This document shows, one piece after another, positions 26,355 to 35,122 of a DNA stretch of 64,000 nucleotides. This stretch comes from Gaiellasilicea sp963749515 (lineage in GTDB: Bacteria > Actinomycetota > Thermoleophilia > Gaiellales > Gaiellaceae), in assembly GCA_963749515.1 (NCBI GenBank), contig CAVVMR010000001.1:372001-436000 (forward strand). The letters run 5' to 3'. The notes beneath the pieces are model-generated. The model worked only from the letters and a program-made list of their open reading frames with translations. It did not search any database and was not told the DNA's origin. Each line of letters begins with the position of its first letter. Position 1 is the stretch's first letter. The translations under genes were made by a program, and so were the position numbers.

Positions 26355-26978
26355 CGAGTGGACCACAAGCGCGACGATCGGAATGACCACGGCCAGCTTG
26401 TACAGGAGTAGCAAGCTGCCGCTGTAGTGGTCCGTGAATGTGCGGTCTCGATTCCAATTGAGCGACTCGGTGATCTTCAACACCGGAATGCCGTCGAGAA
26501 AGTTCCAGACGAAGAACTCGCCGCTCAGCGCGGTCAGTCCACCACGCGTGAGCGGGTCGGTGGTGGGGGTTTGTGCGCGGCCACCCTCGTCGGGCGGGAC
26601 CCAGATGGCATCAATCCAATTCCCCAGGTAGAGGAGCACTCCAATCGCGACGGTGCCGACAGTTAGGGCGGCGAACGCCAGCATCACCGAGCCATAGACG
26701 TCCGAGAAGCGGCGATCGTCCAACGTCCACGGAACCCAGAACTCGTAGTACTTCGTGACGATGACAAGGAAGCCGGTCAGCGCCACCGTTGCTAGAGCAG
26801 CAATTAGTGCCAAGCCTTCCGAGTGGCTCACGGCCAAGTCGAGCCCGACGAGTGCCCCGGCCGCGAGCAAGCTGATGAGGGCCGCGAGAAGTAGACCCAG
26901 CACGAGCTTGCCCACGGGCCGTGGGAGAGGCGCACGTTCCAGAAACGCGTCCTCGAAACGCAGCCAACGCTCATGCAT
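26325..26978 (-). CDS. Membrane protein of unknown function
   Basis: The 217-residue protein has about five predicted membrane segments, including VGKLVLGLLLAALISLLAAG, IAALATVALTGFLVIVT, MLAFAALTVGTVAIGVLLYL and LLLLYKLAVVIPIVALVVHS. An extracytoplasmic or loop region is rich in Asp, Thr and Trp (WNFLDGIPVLKITESLNW). I do not recognise a family. Its 3' end overlaps the convergent acyl-CoA ligase by 30 bases, and it lies eight bases downstream of a metallophosphoesterase, so the two are probably co-transcribed. Base composition here is less GC-rich than in the neighbours. Confidence 0.7.
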   Translation of the reverse strand: MHERWLRFEDAFLERAPLPRPVGKLVLGLLLAALISLLAAGALVGLDLAVSHSEGLALIAALATVALTGFLVIVTKYYEFWVPWTLDDRRFSDVYGSVMLAFAALTVGTVAIGVLLYLGNWIDAIWVPPDEGGRAQTPTTDPLTRGGLTALSGEFFVWNFLDGIPVLKITESLNWNRDRTFTDHYSGSLLLLYKLAVVIPIVALVVHSLRAPKAESA

Positions 26979-26986
26979 CCGCTTGG

Positions 26987-28096
26987 CTACTCCGGAAGTT
27001 CCTCTGCCATTGTTGGCGTCTGTCTCGTCTCGCCCGCACCGACCGCAGCAAGAATCGCCCGAATGTCATCGACTACCAGCACCTTGCGGATCGGCCTGCG
27101 TTCATCATCCAGCCAGCGGACGAGCCGAATTTCCTGGTCGGCGATCTCCAGCCCGGTCACGTCGCCATCGAAGAAACAACAACAGCCTGTGTTGAAGTAG
27201 CACGGGATCGGCATCGCAATCGGGCCTGTGCCGAACGGCTGTGTCTTGACCATCTCGAGCTCGGCGCGGAGCTTTGAAATCGCCTCCGCGTTCCCGCTCT
27301 TGAGAGCTTCGTCGTACTCCGCCTGGACAACGGCGACGGTTCGATGCTCGGGCTCCGGAGGCTTGGACGTTCCGAACACGGGCTGGTGCGTGTGTCCCGC
27401 GATCAGGACAACGGGCACGCCGCCCTCGCCCTTCTGCGTCAACGCCCAATCGCGCATCGCACCCGCGTGTGCTCCACGCAGCCCATAGTCCCGGGCCGGC
27501 GTGTTCGCGCTCACGTGGAACATGCGTTGGAGCCTGCGATACCCGTGGCGGACGATGAAGCGACCAAATCCGCTTCTGTCGGCGGCGCTCGATCCCTGGT
27601 GGCCATGAGTCATGACGAGCTCGCCGATCGTGTTCGCGCGGTCGGTCACCGCGAAGCGCAGAGCTTCGTAGATGGTGAGGTTCGGGAAGTCGTCGTCGAA
27701 GTAGTCGCGAACGGGATCGGGATAGGACCACAGGTCATCGTGGTTCCCCCAGACCCGCAGCAAGCGACCGTCGGCGTAGAACTCCTTCTCGAGACCGAAG
27801 GTCTGCGGGTAGCGACCTCGCAGATCCTTCGGCCCGTTCTCCCACAGTTCCTCGATGTCGCCGAGCAACACCAGGGTGTATCCGGCCATCAGGTAGTAGC
27901 CGAGTGCGGCGTTGTACGCCTGCTCGCAGCGCCAGAAGTCGTCCTCGTCACCGCTCCTGGAACCGCGATGGAGGTCAGACAGTACGACGACCTTCGACTT
28001 GTCGACGTCCAGAGTCCCTCGGTACACCTGCTTTCGGTCTGGAGCGCACGCCTCAGTCAGGGCCTTCTTGATTCTCTCGACGTTCAGAGCCGCCAT
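26987..28096 (-). CDS. Calcineurin-like metallophosphoesterase
   Basis: This 369-residue protein shows the metal motifs in order: VVLSDLHRGSRSGDEDDF, LLGDIEELWENG, RVWGNHDDLWSYPDP, VMTHGHQGSSAADRSG and AGHTHQPVFG. These are the binuclear-metal ligands of the calcineurin-like superfamily. Members hydrolyse phosphomonoesters, diesters or nucleotides; the large insert between the last two motifs is not typical of well-known subfamilies. A second cluster near the C-terminus, FNTGCCCFFDGDVTG, has three consecutive cysteines. ATG 28096 is preferred over an upstream ATG at 28129. It probably forms a two-gene unit with the membrane protein. Confidence 0.83.
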   Translation of the reverse strand: MAALNVERIKKALTEACAPDRKQVYRGTLDVDKSKVVVLSDLHRGSRSGDEDDFWRCEQAYNAALGYYLMAGYTLVLLGDIEELWENGPKDLRGRYPQTFGLEKEFYADGRLLRVWGNHDDLWSYPDPVRDYFDDDFPNLTIYEALRFAVTDRANTIGELVMTHGHQGSSAADRSGFGRFIVRHGYRRLQRMFHVSANTPARDYGLRGAHAGAMRDWALTQKGEGGVPVVLIAGHTHQPVFGTSKPPEPEHRTVAVVQAEYDEALKSGNAEAISKLRAELEMVKTQPFGTGPIAMPIPCYFNTGCCCFFDGDVTGLEIADQEIRLVRWLDDERRPIRKVLVVDDIRAILAAVGAGETRQTPTMAEELPE

Positions 28097-28160
28097 CCGC
28101 GGGCGCAAGCCTACGAGGGTGCGGCACAAAACTCAATGACCGGTATGCGAGGCTTCGGCC

Positions 28161-28769
28161 GTGATGGTCTGCGCTATGGAAGGTTGGAGCTGGGGCGATT
28201 TTGCGAACGGCCTCGTGTCGAACCTCGTCGCCGGCCTCATCCTCGGCGCGCTTGGTGCCGTTCTCGTCCAGGGATGGCTCGCGCGCCGTGACGAGACCCG
28301 CGAGCGCAAAGCCATCCGGAAGGTCGTGCTACGGGTCGTCGAAGCTGAACTCGATTGGAACCGCGACCAAACGGTCGACCTACTCGGAGCGAACGCCCAA
28401 GGTACTGCTCCGGCTGTCCTCTACACGGTCGTCGGCTGGGATTTGTTGCGGCAGGAGCGCGTCCTGACCGCAGTGAGCGAAAGGACGATTGAGGCGTTGA
28501 TCGAGGCCTACCACGCACTCCTGGGCGTGATCCCGGTCCACCGCCTGGTGTCGGAGCATCTCTACGGCGCGACAGTGACGCTGGTCGAAGCTCTCATTGC
28601 GCAGCAACCAGGCCCTGATCAGAGGCAACAACAGCTGGCGTTCAAGGCGAAGCAGCAGACGTATTTCGCGGATCTGACTCGACACGTACAGACGGCGGAC
28701 TTGCCGGCGGTACTCGATCGAGCTCTCGTTGCCGTCCGGGCCGAGTTGGAAAAGCTGAAGCACGATTGA
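28161..28769 (+). CDS. Hypothetical single-pass membrane protein
   Basis: The 202-residue protein has one N-terminal hydrophobic segment (GLVSNLVAGLILGALGAVLV, about residues 18-37), then a basic stop-transfer (RRDETRERKAIRK) and a helical, probably cytoplasmic, remainder rich in Leu, Val, Gln and Glu. I recognise no domain. Start candidates are ATG 28161, 28164 or 28176. It is divergent from the metallophosphoesterase and ends one base before the convergent D-aminoacylase. The local base composition is lower in GC than the flanks, consistent with recent acquisition. Confidence 0.62.
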   Translation: MMVCAMEGWSWGDFANGLVSNLVAGLILGALGAVLVQGWLARRDETRERKAIRKVVLRVVEAELDWNRDQTVDLLGANAQGTAPAVLYTVVGWDLLRQERVLTAVSERTIEALIEAYHALLGVIPVHRLVSEHLYGATVTLVEALIAQQPGPDQRQQQLAFKAKQQTYFADLTRHVQTADLPAVLDRALVAVRAELEKLKHD

Positions 28770-30323
28770 TCAGCGGCGCAGCACCATTCCGGCGCGCTCG
28801 CCGGTCAGCTGTTCGTCGCGCAGCATCGCCACTCCGTTCACGAGCACGTGGCGCATGCCTTTGGCGAGGACATTCGGCTCGTAGACAGTTGCTTGCTCGA
28901 CGAACGTTCCGGGATCGAAGACCGCCACGTCGGCTCGCGCGTCTTCGCGTAGGACGCCTCGGTCTGTCAGGCCGATTCGCTCCGCCGGTTGGCCTGTCAG
29001 GCGGTGGACCGCGTCCTCCGGGGTTAGCAAGCGCTCGTCGTGGACCATGAAGCGCCAGAACCACGCCGCCCACGTGTACGCGCCGTGAAAGAACGACTCC
29101 GCCAGCTTGCCGTTCGGGGCCAGCGTCGTCGCGTCGGAGCCCGGCACGCAGAGCCTGTGCGCGAACGCTTCGCGCTGCTGGTCCTCGGAATAGGCGTGGA
29201 TGATGACCATCAGCTTCTGCAGCTCGTCGATGCCGCCGAGCAACAGGTCGTACGCCGCGTCTAGCGGCTCGACGCCTCGGTCGGCGGCGATCGAGGCGAA
29301 GTCGCGACGGCTGTACTCCGGCCAGATCTCGCTGTCCAGCAGGACGATGCGGGACCAGTCGTTGCCGGCGCTCAGGATGGACCTGTGGCCGCGCATCTCG
29401 TCCCGCTTCGCCGGGTCGCGCAGGATCGCCGGCAGGTCGGTCGGCTCGGCGCCGAGCGCCCAGGCCGGCAGCACCGCGTAGAGGTTCGTCAGCCCGAACG
29501 TGCGCGTGTGCATGTCGAACGCGATGTCCTGGCCTGCATTGCGCGCGGTCTCCACGAGCTCGATGCAGCGACGGCTCTCCTCGATCCCGTTCCGCGGGAC
29601 GAGATGGGAGACCTGCAGCCTCACCTCGGCGTTCGAGCCCGTGCGGATCGCCTCGGCCACCGCATCGGCGGCACCGTCGTCCCGCTTGCGCGTGTGCGTC
29701 GCGTAGAACGGCGCCCGCCGCGCCAGCGCCGTCAGCTCCTCCTCCGGCGCCCCTTGCTCCTGCGCGTACTCGAGCCCCGTCGAGTAGCCCCACGCACCTT
29801 CATCCAACGACTCTCGGAGGAGCACCTGCATCGCCTCCAGCTCGGCGGCATCGGCCGGCCGGTCGGCGAGGCCGAGCGTCGCGAGCCGCAGCTGTCCGTT
29901 CGGGACGAGGCTGAGCACGTTGACGGCCGGGCGGCACGCCTCGAGCGTCTCGAAGTACTCGCCCGCCGAGCTCCAGCTGATCGGAAGGTCGTCCGAGTAG
30001 CCGTAGATCGCGCGCCGGGCCTGCTGCGGATCGCGGATCGGGAAGCAGCCGAAGCCGCAGTTGCCGACGACCTCCGTCGTGACGCCCTGGTGGATCGCGC
30101 TCACCGCACGCGGATCCATCAGCAGCGTGTAGTCCGAGTGGCTGTGGATGTCGATGAATCCCGGCGTGACGGCCAGGCCCGCAGCGTCGATGACGTCCCC
30201 GCTCGGCTCGAGCGACCCGATCGCCGCGATGCGGCCGTCCTTCACGCCGACGTCGGCAATGCGGCCCTCGGCCCCCGTGCCGTCATAGACGGTGCCGCCG
30301 CGAATGAGAATGTCGAAGCTCAC
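28770..30323 (-). CDS. N-acyl-D-amino-acid deacylase family amidohydrolase (copy 1)
   Basis: The 517-residue protein starts at GTG 30323 (SFDILIRGGTVYDGTG). It has the amidohydrolase metal motif GFIDIHSHSDYTLL, a cysteine ligand in VVGNCGFGCFP, RLQVSHLVPRNG, and the C-terminal beta-sandwich ending ARADVAVFDPGTF and VLVNGVAML. D-aminoacylases remove the acyl group from N-acyl-D-amino acids; relatives act on other N-substituted amides and related ring compounds. It is the last gene of the eight-gene minus-strand operon, and its start overlaps the HyuB stop. A paralog at 44353 ends the opposite arm before threonine aldolase. Confidence 0.88.
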   Translation of the reverse strand: MSFDILIRGGTVYDGTGAEGRIADVGVKDGRIAAIGSLEPSGDVIDAAGLAVTPGFIDIHSHSDYTLLMDPRAVSAIHQGVTTEVVGNCGFGCFPIRDPQQARRAIYGYSDDLPISWSSAGEYFETLEACRPAVNVLSLVPNGQLRLATLGLADRPADAAELEAMQVLLRESLDEGAWGYSTGLEYAQEQGAPEEELTALARRAPFYATHTRKRDDGAADAVAEAIRTGSNAEVRLQVSHLVPRNGIEESRRCIELVETARNAGQDIAFDMHTRTFGLTNLYAVLPAWALGAEPTDLPAILRDPAKRDEMRGHRSILSAGNDWSRIVLLDSEIWPEYSRRDFASIAADRGVEPLDAAYDLLLGGIDELQKLMVIIHAYSEDQQREAFAHRLCVPGSDATTLAPNGKLAESFFHGAYTWAAWFWRFMVHDERLLTPEDAVHRLTGQPAERIGLTDRGVLREDARADVAVFDPGTFVEQATVYEPNVLAKGMRHVLVNGVAMLRDEQLTGERAGMVLRR

Positions 30324-32041
30324 GCCAGGTGCTGCCAGCGCGTCGCGCTCGTGGCCTGCTCGTCGACCTCGCCGTCGACGATCACGACGCCGTACCGCTC
30401 GTGCGCCGCGTCGACTCCGACCTTCCCGTCGAGGACGTCGTCGAGCACGAGCGCCGGATCGCGCTCGTACGGCGAGCCGCTCCCGCCCCCGCCTGCGGAG
30501 ACGTGGTGGAAGACGTCGCCCTTGCGCAGCTTCAGCGCCTCCATCGGCATCGGCGCGACGTCCCGCTCCCCGTCGTCCGAGCGGATCGTGTTCGACGACG
30601 GCGCTCCTGCCTCGCCGCCCTCGATCCCGTAGGGCGGGTGAAAGCGCCGGTCGGAGCGAACCGTGAGAACAGCCTCGTCGGCGAGCAACTCGTACGAGCG
30701 CTCGTAGGCGAGGCCGCCGCGGAATTCCCCGGGGCCGCCCGAGTCGGCGACGAGCCCGTATCCGTGCACGCGAAGCGGCAGGTCGCTCTCGACCATCTCT
30801 ACCGGCTGGTTCGACAGGTTGGCGAGCGGGTTCGAGACACCTTCGAGCCCGTCGAGGGCCGCCCGCGCGCCCCAGCAGCCGACGAGCACCTCCGTCAGCA
30901 CGAACGGAGTCCCGTTCTGGTAGCCGCCGATCGCGATCAGCGACGGCCCGCCCTCGCCGGGCGCGACCACCTTCCCGGGGACGACCTGCGTGAGCGCGCC
31001 CATCACCGCGTCGTAGACGCGATAGCCGACGACACCCCGCGCGCCACAGGCCGCCGGCAGCACGGGGTTCACGATCGTGCCGACCGGGGCGTTGATGTGG
31101 ATCGGCCGCATGTAGCCGCCGGCGTTCGGGATCTCGCGGCTCGCGATGCCACGGAACGCGCAGTAGACACCGGCGTTCACCATCCCCACCGGGCAGTTGA
31201 GCCCGGCCGCCACCTGCGGCGCGGTTCCTTCGAGGTCGACCCACACCTCGTCGTCGCGGACGGTCAGCTGGACCGCGATCCGAAGCGGCTCCGGCTCGTC
31301 GCCGAACCCGTCGATGAAGTCCTCGAACACGTACACGCCGTCCGGCAGCGCCGCGAGCTCGGCGCGCATCAGCCGCTCGCTCAGGAGCTGCAGCTCGTCC
31401 ATGTAGCGGCGGCTCTCGAGCGTGCCGTACCGCTCGAGGATCTCGATCAGGCCGCGCTCGCCCGCCCGACACGCGGCGATCTGGGCGCGCAGGTCGCCGA
31501 TCACCTCGATCGGCTGGCGCGTGTTCTTCTCGATGATCCGGAACACGGTCGCGTTCTCATCGCCGGCCTCGTAGAGCTTGAGCAAGGGGAGCCGCAGGCC
31601 TTCCTGGTAGATCTCGGTCGCGTGCACGGCGATCGAGCCGGGCGTGAGCCCGCCGACATCGACGTGATGCGCCATCGTCGCCGCGTATCCCTCGAGCTCG
31701 CCCTCGTGGAAGATCGGCTGGATCACGTACATGTCCGGCAGGTGCTGGCCGCCGAAGCCGTACGGGTCGTTCGCGAGGAAGACGTCGCCCTGATGGATGT
31801 CGTCGCCGAAGTGCTCGCGAACGTGCCGCATGATCGTCGGGAACGTTCCGAGCTGGACGGCGAGGGTGAGACCCTGCGCGACCAGCTCGCCGTCGCGGTC
31901 GCAGAGCGCGGTCGAGTAGTCCATCGTGTCGCGGACGACGGGCGAGTACGCGCTTCGCATCACCACGAGCGCCATCTCGTCGGCCACCGAGGCGAGCCCG
32001 TTCTTGATCACCTCGAGCGTGACGGGATCGACCGCGTTCAT
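30320..32041 (-). CDS. hyuB: Hydantoinase subunit B (HyuB, copy 4)
   Basis: The 573-residue protein begins MNAVDPVTLEVIKNGLASV and carries LANDPYGFGGQHLPDMYV, the metal motif MAHHVDVGGLTPGS, NCPVGMVNAGVYCAFRG and SAGGGGSGSPYERDP. It is the partner of HyuA copy 3, whose stop overlaps its ATG. The NDPYGFGG and VGGLTPGS segments differ from the three plus-strand copies, so it belongs to a separate HyuB lineage and probably has another substrate. It shares an operon with a peptide-type importer ATPase pair and a D-aminoacylase. Confidence 0.9.
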   Translation of the reverse strand: MNAVDPVTLEVIKNGLASVADEMALVVMRSAYSPVVRDTMDYSTALCDRDGELVAQGLTLAVQLGTFPTIMRHVREHFGDDIHQGDVFLANDPYGFGGQHLPDMYVIQPIFHEGELEGYAATMAHHVDVGGLTPGSIAVHATEIYQEGLRLPLLKLYEAGDENATVFRIIEKNTRQPIEVIGDLRAQIAACRAGERGLIEILERYGTLESRRYMDELQLLSERLMRAELAALPDGVYVFEDFIDGFGDEPEPLRIAVQLTVRDDEVWVDLEGTAPQVAAGLNCPVGMVNAGVYCAFRGIASREIPNAGGYMRPIHINAPVGTIVNPVLPAACGARGVVGYRVYDAVMGALTQVVPGKVVAPGEGGPSLIAIGGYQNGTPFVLTEVLVGCWGARAALDGLEGVSNPLANLSNQPVEMVESDLPLRVHGYGLVADSGGPGEFRGGLAYERSYELLADEAVLTVRSDRRFHPPYGIEGGEAGAPSSNTIRSDDGERDVAPMPMEALKLRKGDVFHHVSAGGGGSGSPYERDPALVLDDVLDGKVGVDAAHERYGVVIVDGEVDEQATSATRWQHLA

Positions 32042-34122
32042 GGCTCCACGGCGATGTCGATGTTCCCGAGCGAGTCGAGCGTCACCCGGCAGCCGGGCGG
32101 TACGACGCAGGTCGCGTCGTACTCCTCGACGATCAGCGGCCCCTCCCGCTGCGGCGAGTCGAGCAGCGCCGCGCGCGAGACGACGGGGACGTCGAACCAT
32201 CCGTCCTCTGCCCCGAAGTAGGCGCGGCGCGTCTGCTCGTCCGCACTCTGCCCCAGGCCTGCGAGCGGGTCGAACGACGCGTCGCCGTTCGCGGCGGCCC
32301 GCGCCGTGAGCTTCAGGTTGACGATGTCGATAGCTGCGTCCGCAGAGGCGTGCCCGTACGTGCGGTGATGCTCGACGTCGAAGTCGGCCGAGATCCGGCC
32401 GAGGTCGGGAGCGCCGGGAGCAACGGGCATCGTCAGCTCGTAGGCCTGTCCGGCGTAGCGAATGTCGGCGAAACGGGAGATGACCACCTCCTCGCGCGGA
32501 ACGCCTTCGGCGACAAGTGCGTCCTCGGCCTCCTCCTCCAGCTCGAGGTAGCCGGCTTGCAGCACCTCGGACGAGGCATCCCTGGCGCGAACCGTCAGCG
32601 TCCGCACGAACTCGTGCTCGATCTCGGACAGGAGCAGGCCGGCCGCGCTGAAGACGCCGGGCGCGAGCGGCACGAGCACGCGCCGCATCTGGAGCGCACG
32701 TGCGATCGCGACCGCCACGACGGGCCCGTTGCCGCCGAAGCCGCAGAGCACGAACTCGCGCGGATCCCGGCCACGGTAGGTGGAGACGGCTTTCACAGCC
32801 CGCGTCATCGTCGCCACTGCCAGCTGGAAGACGCCGTAGGCGGCCTCCGGTGGCTCCTTGCCGAGCGGTGTCGCCACCGACTCGACCGCATCCGCAGCAG
32901 CGTCGGCGTCGATCGCGACCGTGCCGCCAGCCAGGTGCTCAGGGTTCAGGTAGCCGAGCACGACGAGGGCGTCGGTCAGCGTCGGCTCCTCGCTGCCCAG
33001 GCCGTAGCAGGCCGGACCGGGGTCGGCGCCTGCGCTCTCGGGACCGACGTGGAGCATCCCGAACTCGTCCACCGAGACGAGGCTGCCGCCGCCGGCTCCG
33101 ATCTCGGAGAGGTCGATGAACGGGAGCCGGATGGCGTGGCCGCCGCCCTTGATCAGCCGGCTGCTGAGGTTGATCCCGGCGCCGACCTCGTACTCCGAGG
33201 TCTTGACCGGCTGGCCGTCCTCGAGGATCGCGGCCTTCGCGGTCGTGCCGCCCATGTCGAGCGAGATCACATTCGGGATCCCGGCCTCGCGCGCCAGGTA
33301 GGCGCAGGCGACGACGCCCGCCGCCGGGCCCGACTCGACGAGGTGTGCCGGCTTGCGGATCGCAGCCGCGGCGCTCATCACGCCGCCGCTCGACTGCATG
33401 ATCTGGAGCGGCGCCGAGATCCCGGCCTCGGCCAGGCTCGACTCGAGCGAGCGGATGTAGCGCTCGACGACCGGGCCGACGTACGCGTTCACGACGGCCG
33501 TGCTCGTGCGCTCGTACTCCCGGATCTCGGCGAGGATGTCCGAGGAGCAGGTGATGTAGACCTCGTCGCCGACGACCTCGCGGACGATCTCGGCGGCGCG
33601 GCGCTCGTGGGCGGGGCTCGCGTAGGCGTGCAGGAAGCTGATCGCGACGGCGACCACGCCCTCGGCCCGCGCCCGCTCGGCTGCGTCGCGAACCGCCTCC
33701 TCGTCCAGCGGGATCCACTCCTCGCCCCGAGGGCCGGTGCGCTCGGGGATCTCGTAGCGCAGCCGCCGCGGGACGAGCGGCTTCGGCTTCTCGTACTGGA
33801 GCTCGTACATCACCGGGATCCGCAGCCGCCGCAGCTCGAGCACGTCCCGGAAGCCGGCCGTCGTCAGCAGGCAGCACAGCGAGCCCTTCCCTTCGAGCAC
33901 CGCGTTCGAGGCGACGGTTGTCGCGTGGACGACCTTGGTCACGCTCTCCGGCTCGGCGTCCGCCTCCCGCAGGAGCTCGAGGATGCCCTGGACGACCCCG
34001 CGCGCGTAGTCGTCGGGCGTCGACAGCACCTTTTTCGTCCGCAGTGTTCCCTCGGCGCTCAGCAGGACGACGTCCGTGAACGTGCCGCCGATGTCGACGC
34101 CGATCCGGTAGCCGTCAGCCAC
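32038..34122 (-). CDS. hyuA: Hydantoinase/oxoprolinase subunit A (HyuA, copy 3)
   Basis: The 694-residue ATPase subunit has the N-terminal phosphate motif IGVDIGGTFTDVVLLSAEG, TVASNAVLEGKGS, LDMGGTTAKAAILEDG, EIGAGGGSLVSVDE, FGGNGPVVAVAIARAL and a C-terminal EEYDATCVVPPG. GTG 34122 lies inside the end of the aminotransferase gene (8-base overlap). With HyuB copy 4 it forms an ATP-dependent cyclic-amide hydrolase or related carboxylase-type complex. The altered GGNGPVVAV, where the other copies have GGAGPIHA or GGAGPVHA, marks it as a distinct lineage. Confidence 0.9.
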   Translation of the reverse strand: MADGYRIGVDIGGTFTDVVLLSAEGTLRTKKVLSTPDDYARGVVQGILELLREADAEPESVTKVVHATTVASNAVLEGKGSLCCLLTTAGFRDVLELRRLRIPVMYELQYEKPKPLVPRRLRYEIPERTGPRGEEWIPLDEEAVRDAAERARAEGVVAVAISFLHAYASPAHERRAAEIVREVVGDEVYITCSSDILAEIREYERTSTAVVNAYVGPVVERYIRSLESSLAEAGISAPLQIMQSSGGVMSAAAAIRKPAHLVESGPAAGVVACAYLAREAGIPNVISLDMGGTTAKAAILEDGQPVKTSEYEVGAGINLSSRLIKGGGHAIRLPFIDLSEIGAGGGSLVSVDEFGMLHVGPESAGADPGPACYGLGSEEPTLTDALVVLGYLNPEHLAGGTVAIDADAAADAVESVATPLGKEPPEAAYGVFQLAVATMTRAVKAVSTYRGRDPREFVLCGFGGNGPVVAVAIARALQMRRVLVPLAPGVFSAAGLLLSEIEHEFVRTLTVRARDASSEVLQAGYLELEEEAEDALVAEGVPREEVVISRFADIRYAGQAYELTMPVAPGAPDLGRISADFDVEHHRTYGHASADAAIDIVNLKLTARAAANGDASFDPLAGLGQSADEQTRRAYFGAEDGWFDVPVVSRAALLDSPQREGPLIVEEYDATCVVPPGCRVTLDSLGNIDIAVEP

Positions 34123-35122
34123 GGTGCTTCGCGAAGCCTCCGAACGGCAGACGTGCGTAGCCCGGGGTGCCGAAGGCCGCGCCGTCGACGACCGGGAAGC
34201 CCTCGTCGATCAGGTCCTGCGCCGAGAGATCCCCGAGCTCCAGCCAGAGGAACGGCCCGGCGGCCGGAAGCTTGGCGCTTACGAGCGGGTGCTCGGCGAT
34301 CGCCGCGTGGGCAGCTTCGCGATCGCGGCGGTAACCCTGCGCGACCTCGTCGAGCCAGTCCTGCGGGCCTTCGAGCGCCGCCGTCGCCGCGCGCTGGGCG
34401 ACGTTGTTGACGCGAATCACGTCCCACTCCAGCTCGTGCAGGCACGCGTCGATCACCGCCTGCTCGGCCGCGACGAAGCCGATCCGCCAGGCCGGCATCG
34501 CGAGGCTCTTGCCGAGACTGCGGATCAGGACGACGTTCGGCGCACCCCAGGCCGAGGCGAGCTCGCCCTCGTGGATGCAGCGCTCGTACGCCTCGTCTGT
34601 GATCACCACCAGACCGTGGCGGGCGGCGAGCTCCAGCAGCGCGTCCATCTCCGCCCGGGAAGGGAGATAGCCGTCCGGGTTGTTCGGGTTCGTCAGGACG
34701 AGGATGCGCGAGCACGGAGTCACCGCCTGCTCGATCGACTCCGGATCCCAATCCGGCACCGGGACGAAGAACCCGCCGGCCCGCTCGACCAGCCCGGCGA
34801 AGAAGTAGCACGGTGTCGGCACGATCACCTCGTCGCCGGGTTCCAGCAGCGCGCGGAACGTGAGGCTGAGCGCGTGCATGGCGCCGTTCGTGACGAGGAT
34901 CTCGGTCTCCGGGTCGGCGGGCGCCGGCACGCTGCGGGCGATCGCCTCGCGCAGCGCCACGTGACCGCGGCTCGGCGGTGTCACCGTGTGCTCCTCCATG
35001 GCCGCGAGCACGGCCTCGCGCACATGCTCGGGCAGCGGCGCCGCCATGGTGCCCTTCAGCGGCAGCACGTCCGTGCCCGCGAGCCGCCGCTCCAGCGCGA
35101 TCGACGGCATCTCGATCTTCAC
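34115..35122 (-). CDS. PLP-dependent aminotransferase, class I/II
   Basis: The 335-residue fold-type I enzyme has LVTNGAMHALSLTFRALLEP, LVLTNPNNPDGYLP, VITDEAYERCIHEG with the PLP-ring aspartate, and the Schiff-base lysine in RSLGKSLAMPAWRIGF. It is short for the family, and after the large domain the C-terminus ends soon after RLPFGGFAKHRG. The last part carries FLWLELGDLSAQDL. It would transfer or remove the amino group of an amino acid released by the hydrolases in the same operon. GTG 35122 overlaps the previous stop (GTGA). Confidence 0.87.
   Translation of the reverse strand: MKIEMPSIALERRLAGTDVLPLKGTMAAPLPEHVREAVLAAMEEHTVTPPSRGHVALREAIARSVPAPADPETEILVTNGAMHALSLTFRALLEPGDEVIVPTPCYFFAGLVERAGGFFVPVPDWDPESIEQAVTPCSRILVLTNPNNPDGYLPSRAEMDALLELAARHGLVVITDEAYERCIHEGELASAWGAPNVVLIRSLGKSLAMPAWRIGFVAAEQAVIDACLHELEWDVIRVNNVAQRAATAALEGPQDWLDEVAQGYRRDREAAHAAIAEHPLVSAKLPAAGPFLWLELGDLSAQDLIDEGFPVVDGAAFGTPGYARLPFGGFAKHRG

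Noticed and set aside
30324..31472. Upstream extension of the D-aminoacylase frame
   Set aside because: It is the opposite-frame shadow of HyuB copy 4; the conserved N-terminus starts at GTG 30323.
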